Positions 26,918 to 36,166 are shown, counted from the stretch's first letter. The stretch: 64,000 nt of DNA from Chitinispirillum sp. (GCA_007115975.1 SKJJ01000017.1:1-64000); one strand, 5' to 3'. Notes: a model not told the origin generated them from the sequence alone. A program made the numbers and translations.

Positions 26918-27337
26918 ATGAGCGATTTTTTTAAAGATCTTGTTTACTCACAGAATGACATAATCACCTTCCCATCCGGTATACCCGGGTTCGAAAAAAA
27001 CAGGGAGTATGTGATCGTATCCATTCCTGAGTATGAACCATTTGAATGGCTTGTTTGTGTAGACGGCTCTAAACTCCGTTTTGCCATAATCAATCCGCTT
27101 CTCTTTGCACCTGAGTACGATCCTCAAATGAGTAAGGTGCAGCTTGATGAGCTTGAGATTGCCAAACCGGAAGATGTGGTACTATACAGTATTGTGACAA
27201 TCAGAGAAAACCCTGTTGATTCTACTGCAAACCTCATCGGACCACTGGTGATAAACAAAGCAAAGCGGATCGGCAAACAGATAATTGTCGAAGATGACCG
27301 GTACAATACCCAGGAACCTATTATGAGGAATAAATAA
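26918..27337 (+). CDS. fliW: Flagellar assembly factor FliW
   Basis: A 139-residue protein of the FliW family. [20 protein letters not shown] near residues 15-34 is the family signature, followed by [10 protein letters not shown] and an FAIINP segment. FliW binds flagellin and, when free, inhibits CsrA non-competitively. Ribosome site GGAG sits 11 bases before the ATG. It ends two bases before csrA, so both are made from one message. Confidence 0.96.
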   Translation: MSDFFKDLVYSQNDIITFPSGIPGFEKNREYVIVSIPEYEPFEWLVCVDGSKLRFAIINPLLFAPEYDPQMSKVQLDELEIAKPEDVVLYSIVTIRENPVDSTANLIGPLVINKAKRIGKQIIVEDDRYNTQEPIMRNK

Positions 27338-27339
27338 CC

Positions 27340-27576
27340 ATGCTTGTCTTAACTCGTAAACTCGGTGAATCTATCCGTATCGGTGATACGATTGTTGTTA
27401 AGATTGTGGATCTGGATGGCCGTCATGTAAAACTGGGAATAGAAGCACCAAAAAACATTGCAGTAAACCGCGAAGAGATATACGAACGAATTCAGAGAGA
27501 GAACAGAGCTGCATCGCAAACACATGAACAAAACCTTGAAAATATCGCGAGTGCTCTACGTAAAGGAAAGACCTGA
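27340..27576 (+). CDS. csrA: Carbon storage regulator CsrA
   Basis: A 78-residue RNA-binding post-transcriptional regulator. The family start [20 protein letters not shown] is intact, and [21 protein letters not shown] carries the RNA-binding strand and helix. CsrA binds GGA motifs near ribosome sites; the flagellin leader about 1.5 kb upstream is the obvious target. The C-terminal tail of about 20 residues is longer than in E. coli CsrA and of the kind that contacts FliW in FliW-containing bacteria. Confidence 0.98.
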   Translation: MLVLTRKLGESIRIGDTIVVKIVDLDGRHVKLGIEAPKNIAVNREEIYERIQRENRAASQTHEQNLENIASALRKGKT

Positions 27577-27698
27577 ACAATACCTTGATCTGTAGGTGCT
27601 CTGCGTTTCTCTGGTTATCTATGTTCCTGACGGAAAATTTTTTTACTGCCTCATGCGTACCTTTAACCATCTGCCCCATATCGGTATACACATAACTT

Positions 27699-27878
27699 CT
27701 AACGGGGAATTTGGGCTGTAAGGATATGAGTGGATTGGTCCTCTGTGTTGAACCAAAACATTACAAGATATTCCTCCACAGTAAAACAGTCGCAGAGATC
27801 TTTTGCTTTAGCACAGGGAAAAATGCTTTTATAGCGTTCGGAAGCTTGTTTGATTAATTTATTCTGTATCTCGTTCAT
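27699..27878 (-). CDS. Small Cys-containing protein, unrecognised
   Basis: A 59-residue frame opposite in strand to csrA and pdxA. It opens MNEIQNKLIKQASERYKSIF, has three cysteines in a short stretch (PCAKAKDLCDCF), then a strand EEYLVMFWFNTED and a tail THILTAQIPR. The composition looks like a real soluble protein. The ribosome site is weak (GATAAGATA). It fills most of a 370-base gap. No family is recognised. Confidence 0.4.
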   Translation of the reverse strand: MNEIQNKLIKQASERYKSIFPCAKAKDLCDCFTVEEYLVMFWFNTEDQSTHILTAQIPR

Positions 27879-27947
27879 ATTATCTTATCGGTAGTATTAA
27901 ACGAAAGGTTTACCGTTTTCTTTCCACAAATTGCAGGGTAAATATTG

Positions 27948-28946
27948 ATGTCTGAAAAACCGATGCTTATAACTATGGGTGATCCGGCAGGAATCGGCCC
28001 AGAGATCACAATCAAGGCATTATCAAAAAGAGAAGATAACGCCTGTAAAATCGTCGTTGTTGGCGACCTATCGGTTTTAAGAGATACTGCACGCTCATTA
28101 AATGTGACAACAGAACTTCACACTGTCGAGGATCCACTAAAAGCGCAAAACGGGGTTATAAACGTAATAGACCTCAACACCATCACTCCCCTCTCTTTTG
28201 AAATGGGTAAGCCTCAAATTATCTGTGCAAAATCGGCATACCAGTACATTATAGCAGCTATAGATTTTGCACTCAAGGGACAAGCCGGTGCAGTTATCAC
28301 TAATCCCATAAACAAAGAGGCGCTGAATATGGCAGGGATACCATTTCAGGGCCACACTGAACTTTTTGCTCATCGCACCAAAGTTTCAGATTATTCGATG
28401 ATTTTTCAACTGGAGAATCTTGCCGTTGCCCATGTGACAACGCACTGTTCATTAAAAGATGCGATAACTCAAATAACAGAACAAAGGGTTTTTACCCATA
28501 TACAGCTGATTGATAGCTATCTCAAGCAAACCGCCTGCTCCCCTGCCCGAATCGCAGTTGGGGGTCTGAACCCCCATGCCGGAGAAAATGGTCTCTTTGG
28601 TACTGAAGAGAGTCAGTTTATCGGCCCGGCAATTGCAAGGGCTCAGAATCAAGGTATTGATGTCAGCGGACCCTATCCACCGGACACCGTTTTTATGAGG
28701 GCGTTTTCCGGTGAATTTAATGGTGTGGTTTCAATGCTGCATGATCATGGATTTGTGGCACTAAAATCACGGGATTTTTACCACGGTGTGAACATCACCA
28801 TAGGCTTGCCAATAATAAGGACATCGGTGGGACATGGAACTGCATTTGATATTGCAGGTAAAGGAGTGGCATCCAAAGAGAGCCTGCTCAGTGCTATTGC
28901 AATTGCCTCTAAAATATGCAGGAGCAACCACCATTTCCAGTTATAG
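27948..28946 (+). CDS. pdxA: 4-hydroxythreonine-4-phosphate dehydrogenase
   Basis: PdxA oxidises 4-phosphohydroxy-L-threonine with NAD(P) in the DXP-dependent pyridoxal phosphate pathway. The 332 residues carry ITMGDPAGIGPEIT at the N-terminus, VITNPINKEAL, GHTELFAHRT (metal histidine), GLNPHAGENGLFG and the end block SVGHGTAFDIAGKGVA. ATG at 27948 is preferred over a TTG one codon earlier. Its 3' end overlaps the converging ogt by six bases. The product cofactor is used by GlgP, among others. No other pdx gene is in view. Confidence 0.96.
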   Translation: MSEKPMLITMGDPAGIGPEITIKALSKREDNACKIVVVGDLSVLRDTARSLNVTTELHTVEDPLKAQNGVINVIDLNTITPLSFEMGKPQIICAKSAYQYIIAAIDFALKGQAGAVITNPINKEALNMAGIPFQGHTELFAHRTKVSDYSMIFQLENLAVAHVTTHCSLKDAITQITEQRVFTHIQLIDSYLKQTACSPARIAVGGLNPHAGENGLFGTEESQFIGPAIARAQNQGIDVSGPYPPDTVFMRAFSGEFNGVVSMLHDHGFVALKSRDFYHGVNITIGLPIIRTSVGHGTAFDIAGKGVASKESLLSAIAIASKICRSNHHFQL

Positions 28947-29471
28947 CAGTGTATTGATCTCTCTCTGAAGTAGCTTCTTTTTCAAATCAACAAGACCGCC
29001 TTCTGTCTGTTTCATAAATCCCCCCACTGATCCATCACTGCGAATTACCCGGTGACAGGGAATGATCAGCGGAAAAGGGTTAGAGGACATTACCGATGCA
29101 ACAGCCCTGATCGCCGTTTTATAACCGGCCATTTGAGCCAACTGAGCATACGAAACCGTACTCCCCCACCTTACTGTTCGTGCTGCGTAGAGCACCTGTC
29201 GTTGAAAGGGGGTTAAAGAGGAGATCTGTAAGGGAATATAGGGAAACCGGACAATCTTACCGTCAAGAAATCCCCTTATGTTTTGAGCCCAGAAATCCAT
29301 TTTCTCAGAAGGCAGCAACTCAGGCAGTGCGACCGTCTCTTTTTCACCGCAAAAAGAGACAGAAACAATCGATACTTCATCTGCTTTATCCCATCCTTCG
29401 ATTAATACGCATGCCAAAGGATGAGAAATGAAGCGATAAATCATTCCGTCGCTGAAAGTTTTACAGGGCAT
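28941..29471 (-). CDS. ogt: Methylated-DNA-protein cysteine methyltransferase
   Basis: A 176-residue suicide DNA-repair protein that removes alkyl groups from O6-alkylguanine. The acceptor Cys is in LIIPCHRVIRSDGSVGGF near residues 135-152. The helix-turn-helix (VSYAQLAQMAGYKTAIRAVA) and the Arg finger are visible. The N-terminal half is the less conserved ribonuclease-like domain. It overlaps pdxA tail to tail. The upstream membrane protein gene lies 11 bases away on the same strand. Confidence 0.94.
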   Translation of the reverse strand: MPCKTFSDGMIYRFISHPLACVLIEGWDKADEVSIVSVSFCGEKETVALPELLPSEKMDFWAQNIRGFLDGKIVRFPYIPLQISSLTPFQRQVLYAARTVRWGSTVSYAQLAQMAGYKTAIRAVASVMSSNPFPLIIPCHRVIRSDGSVGGFMKQTEGGLVDLKKKLLQREINTLL

Positions 29472-29482
29472 AGACGTAAATC

Positions 29483-30463
29483 TCAGCGCAATCTGAGCTC
29501 AAGCAGGTATTGAACAGTTCCCTCATCTTGAGATTCTGTAAAGACCCAGGAGTTAATTTCTTTTATAAGGGCATCATTAAATCGCCTTGCAGCAGTACTG
29601 GTCCTGTTGTTGCGTACATTTTCAACACTGCCATCGAAAGCAATGGTAAGCGTATAGCTTATACTGTCGGGAACAGATGAAAAATTATTATCCCGTACCA
29701 TTTCGTCAATAACAGCAGGTTTGTAAAATAAATCGATCAGATTTGCGATTGCTTCCTTTTGGCTTTTCCACCCAAAACCGCTCATATTTTCTAAAACAGC
29801 CCTTTTAGCCAATTGAGAAAGGGATGCCCCTCTGCGACAAGTGTTGAGATCGATTCGGTTTATAACATCAAGCAGTTGATCTTCAGGAAAAAAATCTTTA
29901 AGCTCACCATCGTAATGAGTATAGATTCGATTGTTAAAAATGAGAGTGTCAGAAAATATGTCAAATTCCCACAATTCAAGTACCTGACTCTCCCCATAGC
30001 AGGTATCATTGTCCAGTATAAACAACTGACGTATAACCCAGGCTTCACTATACTTTGCAGATTCATCAGGGTTATAGGAAAAAGGCTCAAAATATGCATG
30101 GCGGCCGTGAGCCAGTTCAACCTGTTTTCCTGAAGGCAAATTGATTGTCCAGTGAATCATGTGCCACACAATACCATTATCAATCAGTTCAAGTCTTTCA
30201 ATCTTCGAGACCGGATCGACCGATGGATCCCCCTTGGAGAATTGCCAAAAACCTGCCAGCTCTTCTGTTATCTCTTTTTTCTGATCATCATCAAATTGGG
30301 CCAGATTTCTGTATGATTCAAAGTCAGCATCAAACAGAGCAGTAAAATCAGAAAACACTCCACTGCGATTGATCTGATAGTACAATATGTACACCATTAT
30401 CAGTACAGCAAACAGGACAAGTGCTTTGATGTACGATGTTCTTTTAGACTTAACCTCTCTCAC
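29483..30463 (-). CDS. Membrane-anchored protein with a TonB/AgmX-like C-terminal segment
   Basis: A 326-residue protein with a basic N-terminus and one membrane anchor (ALVLFAVLIMVYILYYQI at about 14-31), so most of it lies in the periplasm. Residues about 50-190 form a beta-rich domain not recognised. The C-terminal 70 residues (SYTLTIAFDGSVENVRNN, RRFNDALIKEINSWVFTE) resemble the periplasmic end of AgmX/PglI- or TonB-like proteins, where a conserved strand is followed by a helix and a Trp-Phe. The fit is partial. It lies 11 bases upstream of ogt on the same strand; a functional link is not obvious. Confidence 0.55.
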   Translation of the reverse strand: MREVKSKRTSYIKALVLFAVLIMVYILYYQINRSGVFSDFTALFDADFESYRNLAQFDDDQKKEITEELAGFWQFSKGDPSVDPVSKIERLELIDNGIVWHMIHWTINLPSGKQVELAHGRHAYFEPFSYNPDESAKYSEAWVIRQLFILDNDTCYGESQVLELWEFDIFSDTLIFNNRIYTHYDGELKDFFPEDQLLDVINRIDLNTCRRGASLSQLAKRAVLENMSGFGWKSQKEAIANLIDLFYKPAVIDEMVRDNNFSSVPDSISYTLTIAFDGSVENVRNNRTSTAARRFNDALIKEINSWVFTESQDEGTVQYLLELRLR

Positions 30464-30680
30464 TGTTATACCTCCGTCACAAAGCCCAATGATAATAAGC
30501 TGTTTTCAAAGTTTCAAACCCAAACATTTCCGTTGCAAGAATATATTTTGTATAAACATACGTTTTTACGCTTAGGGACAGCAATTTCTTACTAAACAAA
30601 AGCACCATTTCAATCATATTCACAACCTCAAACCATTACCTATTAAACGACCGGATCAGGATAAGGACAAGGAGCTGCAG

Positions 30681-31262
30681 GTGAGTCAGAAAACATACAA
30701 AGAACAGCAGATGGAACAGGCTGTAAAAACAATGCTGGAATGTATCGGCGAAAACCCTGAGCGTGAAGGGCTCATAGATACACCTGCAAGAGTTTGTGCG
30801 GCATGGCAACATCTCATGCAGGGTTACTCCCAAGACCCCGAAGAGATAATCAGTAAGGCGGTGTTTAGTGAAGAGTGCAATCACATGATTATCGTCAGGG
30901 ACATTGAGGTGTACAGTATGTGTGAACATCACATGCTTCCCTTCTTTGGGAAATGCCATATTGGGTATATTGCACAGGATAAAGTGTATGGAGTAAGTAA
31001 ACTGGCGCGTCTTGTAGACTGCTTCTCCAGAAGACTCCAGGTGCAGGAGCGGCTAACTCAGCAGATAGCAGGTTCAATAATGGCACCCATTAACGCCGAA
31101 GGGGTTGGAGTGATCATTGAGGCACAGCACTTGTGCATGATGATGCGCGGTGTAGCAAAGCAGAATTCAAAAATGATCACCTCAGCCATGCTTGGCAGCT
31201 TCAGAGATGAGATTGCAACCAGAAATGAATTTTTACGACTGGTAGGCATGGAGCGGGCCTGA
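30681..31262 (+). CDS. folE: GTP cyclohydrolase I
   Basis: FolE converts GTP to 7,8-dihydroneopterin triphosphate, the first step to tetrahydrofolate. The 193 residues show REGLIDTPARVCAAW, the zinc/catalytic segment CEHHMLPFFGKCHIGY near 77-92, LARLVDCFSRRLQVQERLT and the C-terminal CMMMRGVAKQNSKM with the third zinc ligand. The start is GTG with AAGGAG seven bases upstream. It converges on the enzyme I gene. Confidence 0.97.
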   Translation: MSQKTYKEQQMEQAVKTMLECIGENPEREGLIDTPARVCAAWQHLMQGYSQDPEEIISKAVFSEECNHMIIVRDIEVYSMCEHHMLPFFGKCHIGYIAQDKVYGVSKLARLVDCFSRRLQVQERLTQQIAGSIMAPINAEGVGVIIEAQHLCMMMRGVAKQNSKMITSAMLGSFRDEIATRNEFLRLVGMERA

Positions 31263-31277
31263 GAATTCACCGACCTT

Positions 31278-33029
31278 TTATAGCAGATCGTCCACTGATG
31301 GATATTTCTCGATAGCATCTCCAAGCAGTTTCTGATTGAGAGATGTTAGCCAGTTGGCCATATTTTTGGTGGAATCGATGGCATCGATATGCGAGATATG
31401 CTCCATGGCTTCAACCAGACTTATTTTCGATACGAGTTCTTTTATGATAGGGATATTTCTTGGAATGACACTGAAACGGCGCAGTCCTAAACCAATCAGT
31501 AAGAGGGTGTGGTGAGGGTTTCCTGCCATTTCACCGCATATTGACAGTGGCATACCGTTGTCATTGGCAGTTTTTATTGTATTTCGTATAATTCTCAGAA
31601 ACGCTGGTTCAATGGGGTTATACAGGTAGTTTACTTTTGAGTTGTTGCGATCAGCGGCACTTAAATATTGTATTAAATCATTGGTACCGATCGAAGCGAA
31701 ATCTATCTCCTTTAAAAAGGTGTTCATCTCCAAAACAGATAGTGGTACCTCAAAGAGCACTCCACACTTAGGCATTGGCAGATTCAAACCTCGTGCAACT
31801 CCACTGATTATCTTTTTGGCTTCAGTCCACTCCTGCAAGGTTGTTACCATTGGGACCATAATCGAATAGTTGTAGCCTTTACCGGCTTTGAGTATGGCGC
31901 TGACCTGAGTTACAAGGATATCTTTTCTTTCCAGAAATATTCGGATAGCCCTCCACCCCATAAAGGGGTTAAATTCCTGGGGCATTTCAAAAAACTGGGG
32001 TATTTTATCTCCTCCGATATCCATCAGGCGAATCACACATGGTTTCCCCTTGCTCTTTTCGAAAATATCAGTATAGTACATCATTTGAACATCTTCGGGG
32101 GGCATCTCTTTTCTGTTAGAAAGGAGGTACTCAGTTCTCACGAGCCCGATCCCATCGGCGCCATTGTCTATTGCTTCATCGACATCATCAGGGAGTGAAA
32201 TATTAGCAAGAATGTCCAGTTTTACACCGTCTTTGGTGTAAACCGGCTTGCGCCATCTGGTTTTTAGTCTTTCTAATTTTTCTTCCGTATCGTGGGGGCG
32301 TTTGTAGTGATTCAAGAGAGTTGCAGTGGGACGAACAAACACGGTTCCGGCAGTTGCATCAACCAACACCTGGTCACCGGGATGGATCTTGTCGGTTATA
32401 TTGTGTACACCGGAGACCACCGGTATTGAATATGAACGGGCCAAAATAGCAGCATGAGAGGTCTTTCCACCACTGGTGGTAAGAACAGCCTGAATTTTTG
32501 ATTTGTCATAAGAGAGGATATCTGTTGGTGTAAATGTCCTCAGTACCACCAACACCACCGGCTCTATAAAGGAGCGGGCTCTGCCGTTGTCCTGGTGTAT
32601 GCATGAGACAAGTTTCTCGCACACCTCAACCATATCGCTGCTTCTCTCTTTAAAATAGGAGGTCCCAGCAGATTCAAAGCGGGTGATAAAATCTTCCGAT
32701 ACAGTTCGTATTGCACTCTCCAGATCATAAAGTCTGGTGGCAATAGTCTCTACGACCTGTCCAATAAAAGCAGGATCATCGAGAATGTGCTCATAAATAT
32801 TTAATATTGAGGAATCGAGTGTCGTTTCGGCGCCTTGATTGATCAGCTGCCGATAGTCCTTCTTGGCCTCTTCCCTGATCTCACCGAAACGCATGATTTC
32901 ATTACCGACTTCCTGTCGGGTAATATTGACCGTAGAGACGTTTTTGACAGCACGTCCGACAAAATAGGCTTTACCAACACCCCACCCTGAAACAACCGAT
33001 ATACCACTTAGTTCATTGTTTTTAGTCAT
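31278..33029 (-). CDS. Phosphoenolpyruvate-protein phosphotransferase (PTS enzyme I paralogue 2)
   Basis: About 583 residues, a full-length enzyme I. The phospho-His loop is GGKTSHAAILAR. PEP-site blocks GIGLVRTEYLL, LMDIGGDK, PFMGWRAIR, FEVPLSVL and SIGTNDLIQYLSAADRNN are all present, with the catalytic Cys in SICGEMAGN, and the C-terminal helical tail is retained. No GAF or HPr domain is attached. An ATG at 33029 overlaps the glgP stop as ATGA, so translation is coupled to glgP; a start at 33044 is also possible. Known enzyme I/HPr links to glycogen phosphorylase in other bacteria make regulation of glycogen breakdown a reasonable inference. HPr is not in the window. Confidence 0.92.
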   Translation of the reverse strand: MTKNNELSGISVVSGWGVGKAYFVGRAVKNVSTVNITRQEVGNEIMRFGEIREEAKKDYRQLINQGAETTLDSSILNIYEHILDDPAFIGQVVETIATRLYDLESAIRTVSEDFITRFESAGTSYFKERSSDMVEVCEKLVSCIHQDNGRARSFIEPVVLVVLRTFTPTDILSYDKSKIQAVLTTSGGKTSHAAILARSYSIPVVSGVHNITDKIHPGDQVLVDATAGTVFVRPTATLLNHYKRPHDTEEKLERLKTRWRKPVYTKDGVKLDILANISLPDDVDEAIDNGADGIGLVRTEYLLSNRKEMPPEDVQMMYYTDIFEKSKGKPCVIRLMDIGGDKIPQFFEMPQEFNPFMGWRAIRIFLERKDILVTQVSAILKAGKGYNYSIMVPMVTTLQEWTEAKKIISGVARGLNLPMPKCGVLFEVPLSVLEMNTFLKEIDFASIGTNDLIQYLSAADRNNSKVNYLYNPIEPAFLRIIRNTIKTANDNGMPLSICGEMAGNPHHTLLLIGLGLRRFSVIPRNIPIIKELVSKISLVEAMEHISHIDAIDSTKNMANWLTSLNQKLLGDAIEKYPSVDDLL

Positions 33030-35434
33030 GGCATAATTTTCCATACAGACCGAGCGTACTCCCTTAGGGCACGGTCACTTGAAAACCAACCGCTCCTTGC
33101 TGTATTTATGAGACTTTTTTGGAACCATCCGAAGGAGTCTCTGTAAAGGTGATCAATCTGCTTCTGTTTTTCCAGGTAGTCTCTAAAATCAAGCAAGACG
33201 AATTGTCTGTCGGAATCACAAATCGAGGAGATCAGCGGGTATATTGCATGTCCATCGGACAATGATTGCAAGAAGTTATCAATAAAGGAGAATAGTTTTT
33301 TAAGATCTTCATCTACATTAAGAACATCAGATGGGTTGTAGTTTTGGAGACGTTCCAACTCCTGAACACTTTTGCCAAAAACAAATATGTTGTCTTCCCC
33401 GATCTTTTCCACCATCTCTATATTTGAACCACTGCGGCTTGCAATTGTAATGGCTCCATTAAGTGCAAATTTCATATTGAATGTGCCAGAAGGTTCAAAT
33501 ACCGGATTTGATATCTGCTCCGAAAGGTCTGCTGCAGGAATAATCTTTTCTGCCCAGCTCATACCAAAATCAGGTATGAACACCACCTTCATTTCATCAT
33601 TTACATCGGGATCGTTGTTGATCAGTTCAGCAACAAGATTTATCAGATGAATGGTCTGTTTTGCGAGAAAATCGGAAGGGGATGCCTTTCCTCCAAATAT
33701 GTGTACCCGGGGAGTGACCATTTTCTCCCCCTCTTTAACCTTTAAATAGCGGTGCAGAACATTTAAAAGGTGAAGATCCTGCCTTCGGCCAGAATGAAAG
33801 TTTCTGATCTGAACATCAAAAAGCATCTCATCATTTATAGAAACACCTAAATTATCTTTTAATATTCCTGCAAGTTTCCTTTTAGCCGCTCTTCTCAAAT
33901 CCGCAAGTTGCTCAATTTTTTTGCGATTATCGGCTATTTTTTCCAAACGTATCAGTTGTTCGGAATCACTGATCCACGAATCTCCTATACTTTTAGTTAA
34001 AAAGTCGGCGAGGGGTTTATTTACGTTTAACAACCAGCGGCGGTGAGCCACACCATTTGTCTTGCAATTAAAACGATGATCAAAATATTTAGAAAAATGG
34101 GGAAACACCTTTTGGGTGAGAATATCAGTCTGGGCTTTGGATACGCCATTCACCGAAAATGAACCGGTAACGGCCAAATCGGCAAACCTGATCATTTTCA
34201 CCTCTCCTTCTTCAATAAGTGACAACTCTCTGAGCAGAGAGCTGTCGTGGCCGTACTTTGCTATTATTTCATCAAGATGAGCCTGATTAATGTCGAAAAT
34301 GATCTGCATAATTCTTGGCAGCACCTGACCAAGCTTATACACCGGCCAGATTTCCAGATTATCCCTGTTTACAGCAGAACTACTGTATGCAAAAACGTTT
34401 CTGGTTATGTTCCAGGCTTTTTCCCAAGGGACATTTTCATTGTCTATAAGAATTCGCAATAACTCAGGAATGGCAAGTGCACACCTGCTGCCGTTAATCT
34501 GTATTACCATGTTTTGGTCAATATTTTCAAGTACACCGTGATTGGACTTGTAACGTCTGACAATATCCTGCAGAGATGAACTGACAAAAAAGTACTGTTG
34601 TCTCAATCTTAACTCATGGGCCCGTCGTACATCTTCCTCAGGAAAAAGCACTTTGGTTATCTGTCCGGATCTGCTGTTCTCATCACAAGCCCTTACATAG
34701 TCACCATGATTGATATAATCTGGAAAAAACTCTTCATCGGCTCTTCCAGACCATAGCCGCAAGGTGTTTACCGTACTGTTGCAATAACCAGCAATAGGCA
34801 CATCATAGGGGATGGCATGAACCATCTCTTCCCCATTCCACTGGTAAGGCCCTAGCAGATTTGATTGATCTATCGGGTGGCAGTTACCGGCAAACTGTAC
34901 CATGCAGGAGTATTCCGGTCGTACAATTTCCCAGGGATGGCCACGATGTTGCCAGTCATAGGGTTTTTCAAACTGTGCACCATTTACAATCTGTTGTTTG
35001 AACTGTCCATAATCATAACGCAAGCCATACCCGGTAACCGGCAGATTCAGTGATGCCGCTGATTCAAGTAAACAGGCAGCAGTTCTTGCCTTTCCGTTGT
35101 TACCGAGTTCGAAATCATCTTCCTGCTTAAGCAGATTTTCAATTGAAAAACCGAGGGATTCCAGAGCCGACTCGATAGGATTATTAATTCCGAGATTAAC
35201 GATATTCTGCTGAAGACTCTTGCCGAAGATGTACTCCATGGAAAGGTAATAGACTCTTCTTGGAGCTTTTAGTTTATACTGCTTTTGGGTTTCGATCCAG
35301 TGATCGACAAGCTCACTCCTGATAGCATACGACAAGGCCATGTATTTGTCATACAGTGTGGCCGTAGATTCATCTTTTGCCAGAAAGTAGCGAAGATACC
35401 TGTAAAAAGTATCGCGAAGATTTTTACTGTTCAT
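33026..35434 (-). CDS. glgP: Glycogen/starch phosphorylase
   Basis: Releases glucose-1-phosphate from alpha-1,4-glucan ends, using pyridoxal phosphate. About 802 residues: YYLSMEYIFGKSLQQNIVNLG near the N-terminus, the sugar site block around KTNGVAHRRWLL, VHIFGGKASPSD, VVFIPDFGMSWAEKIIPAAD, and the PLP lysine block SGTFNMKFALNGAITI. The block after the PLP lysine reads ASRSGSNIEM, where most family members have GTLDGANVEI, so this copy is somewhat divergent. I use the ATG at 35434; a TTG at 35476 is the alternative. Coupled to the enzyme I gene by overlap. Confidence 0.94.
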   Translation of the reverse strand: MNSKNLRDTFYRYLRYFLAKDESTATLYDKYMALSYAIRSELVDHWIETQKQYKLKAPRRVYYLSMEYIFGKSLQQNIVNLGINNPIESALESLGFSIENLLKQEDDFELGNNGKARTAACLLESAASLNLPVTGYGLRYDYGQFKQQIVNGAQFEKPYDWQHRGHPWEIVRPEYSCMVQFAGNCHPIDQSNLLGPYQWNGEEMVHAIPYDVPIAGYCNSTVNTLRLWSGRADEEFFPDYINHGDYVRACDENSRSGQITKVLFPEEDVRRAHELRLRQQYFFVSSSLQDIVRRYKSNHGVLENIDQNMVIQINGSRCALAIPELLRILIDNENVPWEKAWNITRNVFAYSSSAVNRDNLEIWPVYKLGQVLPRIMQIIFDINQAHLDEIIAKYGHDSSLLRELSLIEEGEVKMIRFADLAVTGSFSVNGVSKAQTDILTQKVFPHFSKYFDHRFNCKTNGVAHRRWLLNVNKPLADFLTKSIGDSWISDSEQLIRLEKIADNRKKIEQLADLRRAAKRKLAGILKDNLGVSINDEMLFDVQIRNFHSGRRQDLHLLNVLHRYLKVKEGEKMVTPRVHIFGGKASPSDFLAKQTIHLINLVAELINNDPDVNDEMKVVFIPDFGMSWAEKIIPAADLSEQISNPVFEPSGTFNMKFALNGAITIASRSGSNIEMVEKIGEDNIFVFGKSVQELERLQNYNPSDVLNVDEDLKKLFSFIDNFLQSLSDGHAIYPLISSICDSDRQFVLLDFRDYLEKQKQIDHLYRDSFGWFQKSLINTARSGWFSSDRALREYARSVWKIMP

Positions 35435-35683
35435 AGAAATTGAGAATCCGTTGCAGATATGAAGAATATGGAACAATAAAATTACATTCCATCTTCCACA
35501 GAGATCATCATGTTAAAACAAAACAAGTTGGACATAAAAAACAGATCTAAAATAGATTATAACTATAATGCACCCTATTTGGTATAAAAAAATACTATTA
35601 AACGCAATTATTTTAAAGTTATCGGACAAAAAATAGAAAAAGTCATCCAAAATCCATAAATCTGTTCTTTTACACATAAACTC

Positions 35684-35712
35684 TTGTATATGTAGTTAGA
35701 ATAGAGTATATT
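35684..35712 (+). promoter_or_regulatory. Sigma-70-type promoter for tRNA-Ser
   Basis: TTGTAT (35684-35689), 17 bases, TATATT (35707-35712). Transcription would start near 35719, about seven bases before the mature tRNA. Confidence 0.5.
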
Positions 35713-35725
35713 AGTCTTCCGTTAT

Positions 35726-35812
35726 GGAGGGGTGGCCGAGCGGCTTAAGGCACAGGTTTGCTAAACCTGCGTAGGGGCAACCCTACCGGAGGTTCAAATC
35801 CTCTCCCCTCCG
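35726..35812 (+). tRNA. tRNA-Ser (anticodon GCT)
   Basis: An 87-base class II tRNA. The acceptor GGAGGGG pairs with CCCCTCC, with discriminator G at 35812. The anticodon stem CAGGTTTGCTAAACCTG presents GCT, reading AGC/AGT serine codons. A long variable arm (GTAGGG...CCCTAC) and a TTCAAAT T-loop follow. The 3' CCA is not encoded and must be added after transcription. A T-rich stretch after 35813 may terminate the transcript. Confidence 0.97.
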
Positions 35813-35833
35813 ATTTTTTCTTTACCCAACCAA

Positions 35834-36166
35834 CTACACTCCAATATTTACAAGGGTCTGTCCGATTGTGTTAATCACCCCAATAAGTGTAGGGTGTGAC
35901 ACCTCGAATTTTTTCGCATACAAAGAGAGCCCCTCAATACTGTGACTTAGCAGTTCAGAAGATTTTTCTTGCCGCGTAGCCTCTCTTATAGATGTTTCTG
36001 CGTAGTTTGCAATACTTGCAGCATCAATGGTATTGGTATTGTTAAGGTTTAAAATCTGCTCTTTAAGCTCTGTGAGCAGGCCTGTGAGCTGCTGTTTTTT
36101 TTCCTGAGACAAATTATCATTGCCTATAATTTCTCTTTCGATCCGCTTTAGCGTATCTTCAACCAT
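35834..36166 (-). CDS. DUF4404 family protein
   Basis: A 110-residue helical protein. The C-terminal FEVSHPTLIGVINTIGQTL matches the DUF4404 hallmark (FExSHPTL followed by an amphipathic helix). The N-terminal part is a coiled-coil-like helix pair rich in Lys and Glu. It follows ettA by nine bases on the same strand, so it is probably co-expressed with that translation factor. Function unknown. Confidence 0.78.
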   Translation of the reverse strand: MVEDTLKRIEREIIGNDNLSQEKKQQLTGLLTELKEQILNLNNTNTIDAASIANYAETSIREATRQEKSSELLSHSIEGLSLYAKKFEVSHPTLIGVINTIGQTLVNIGV

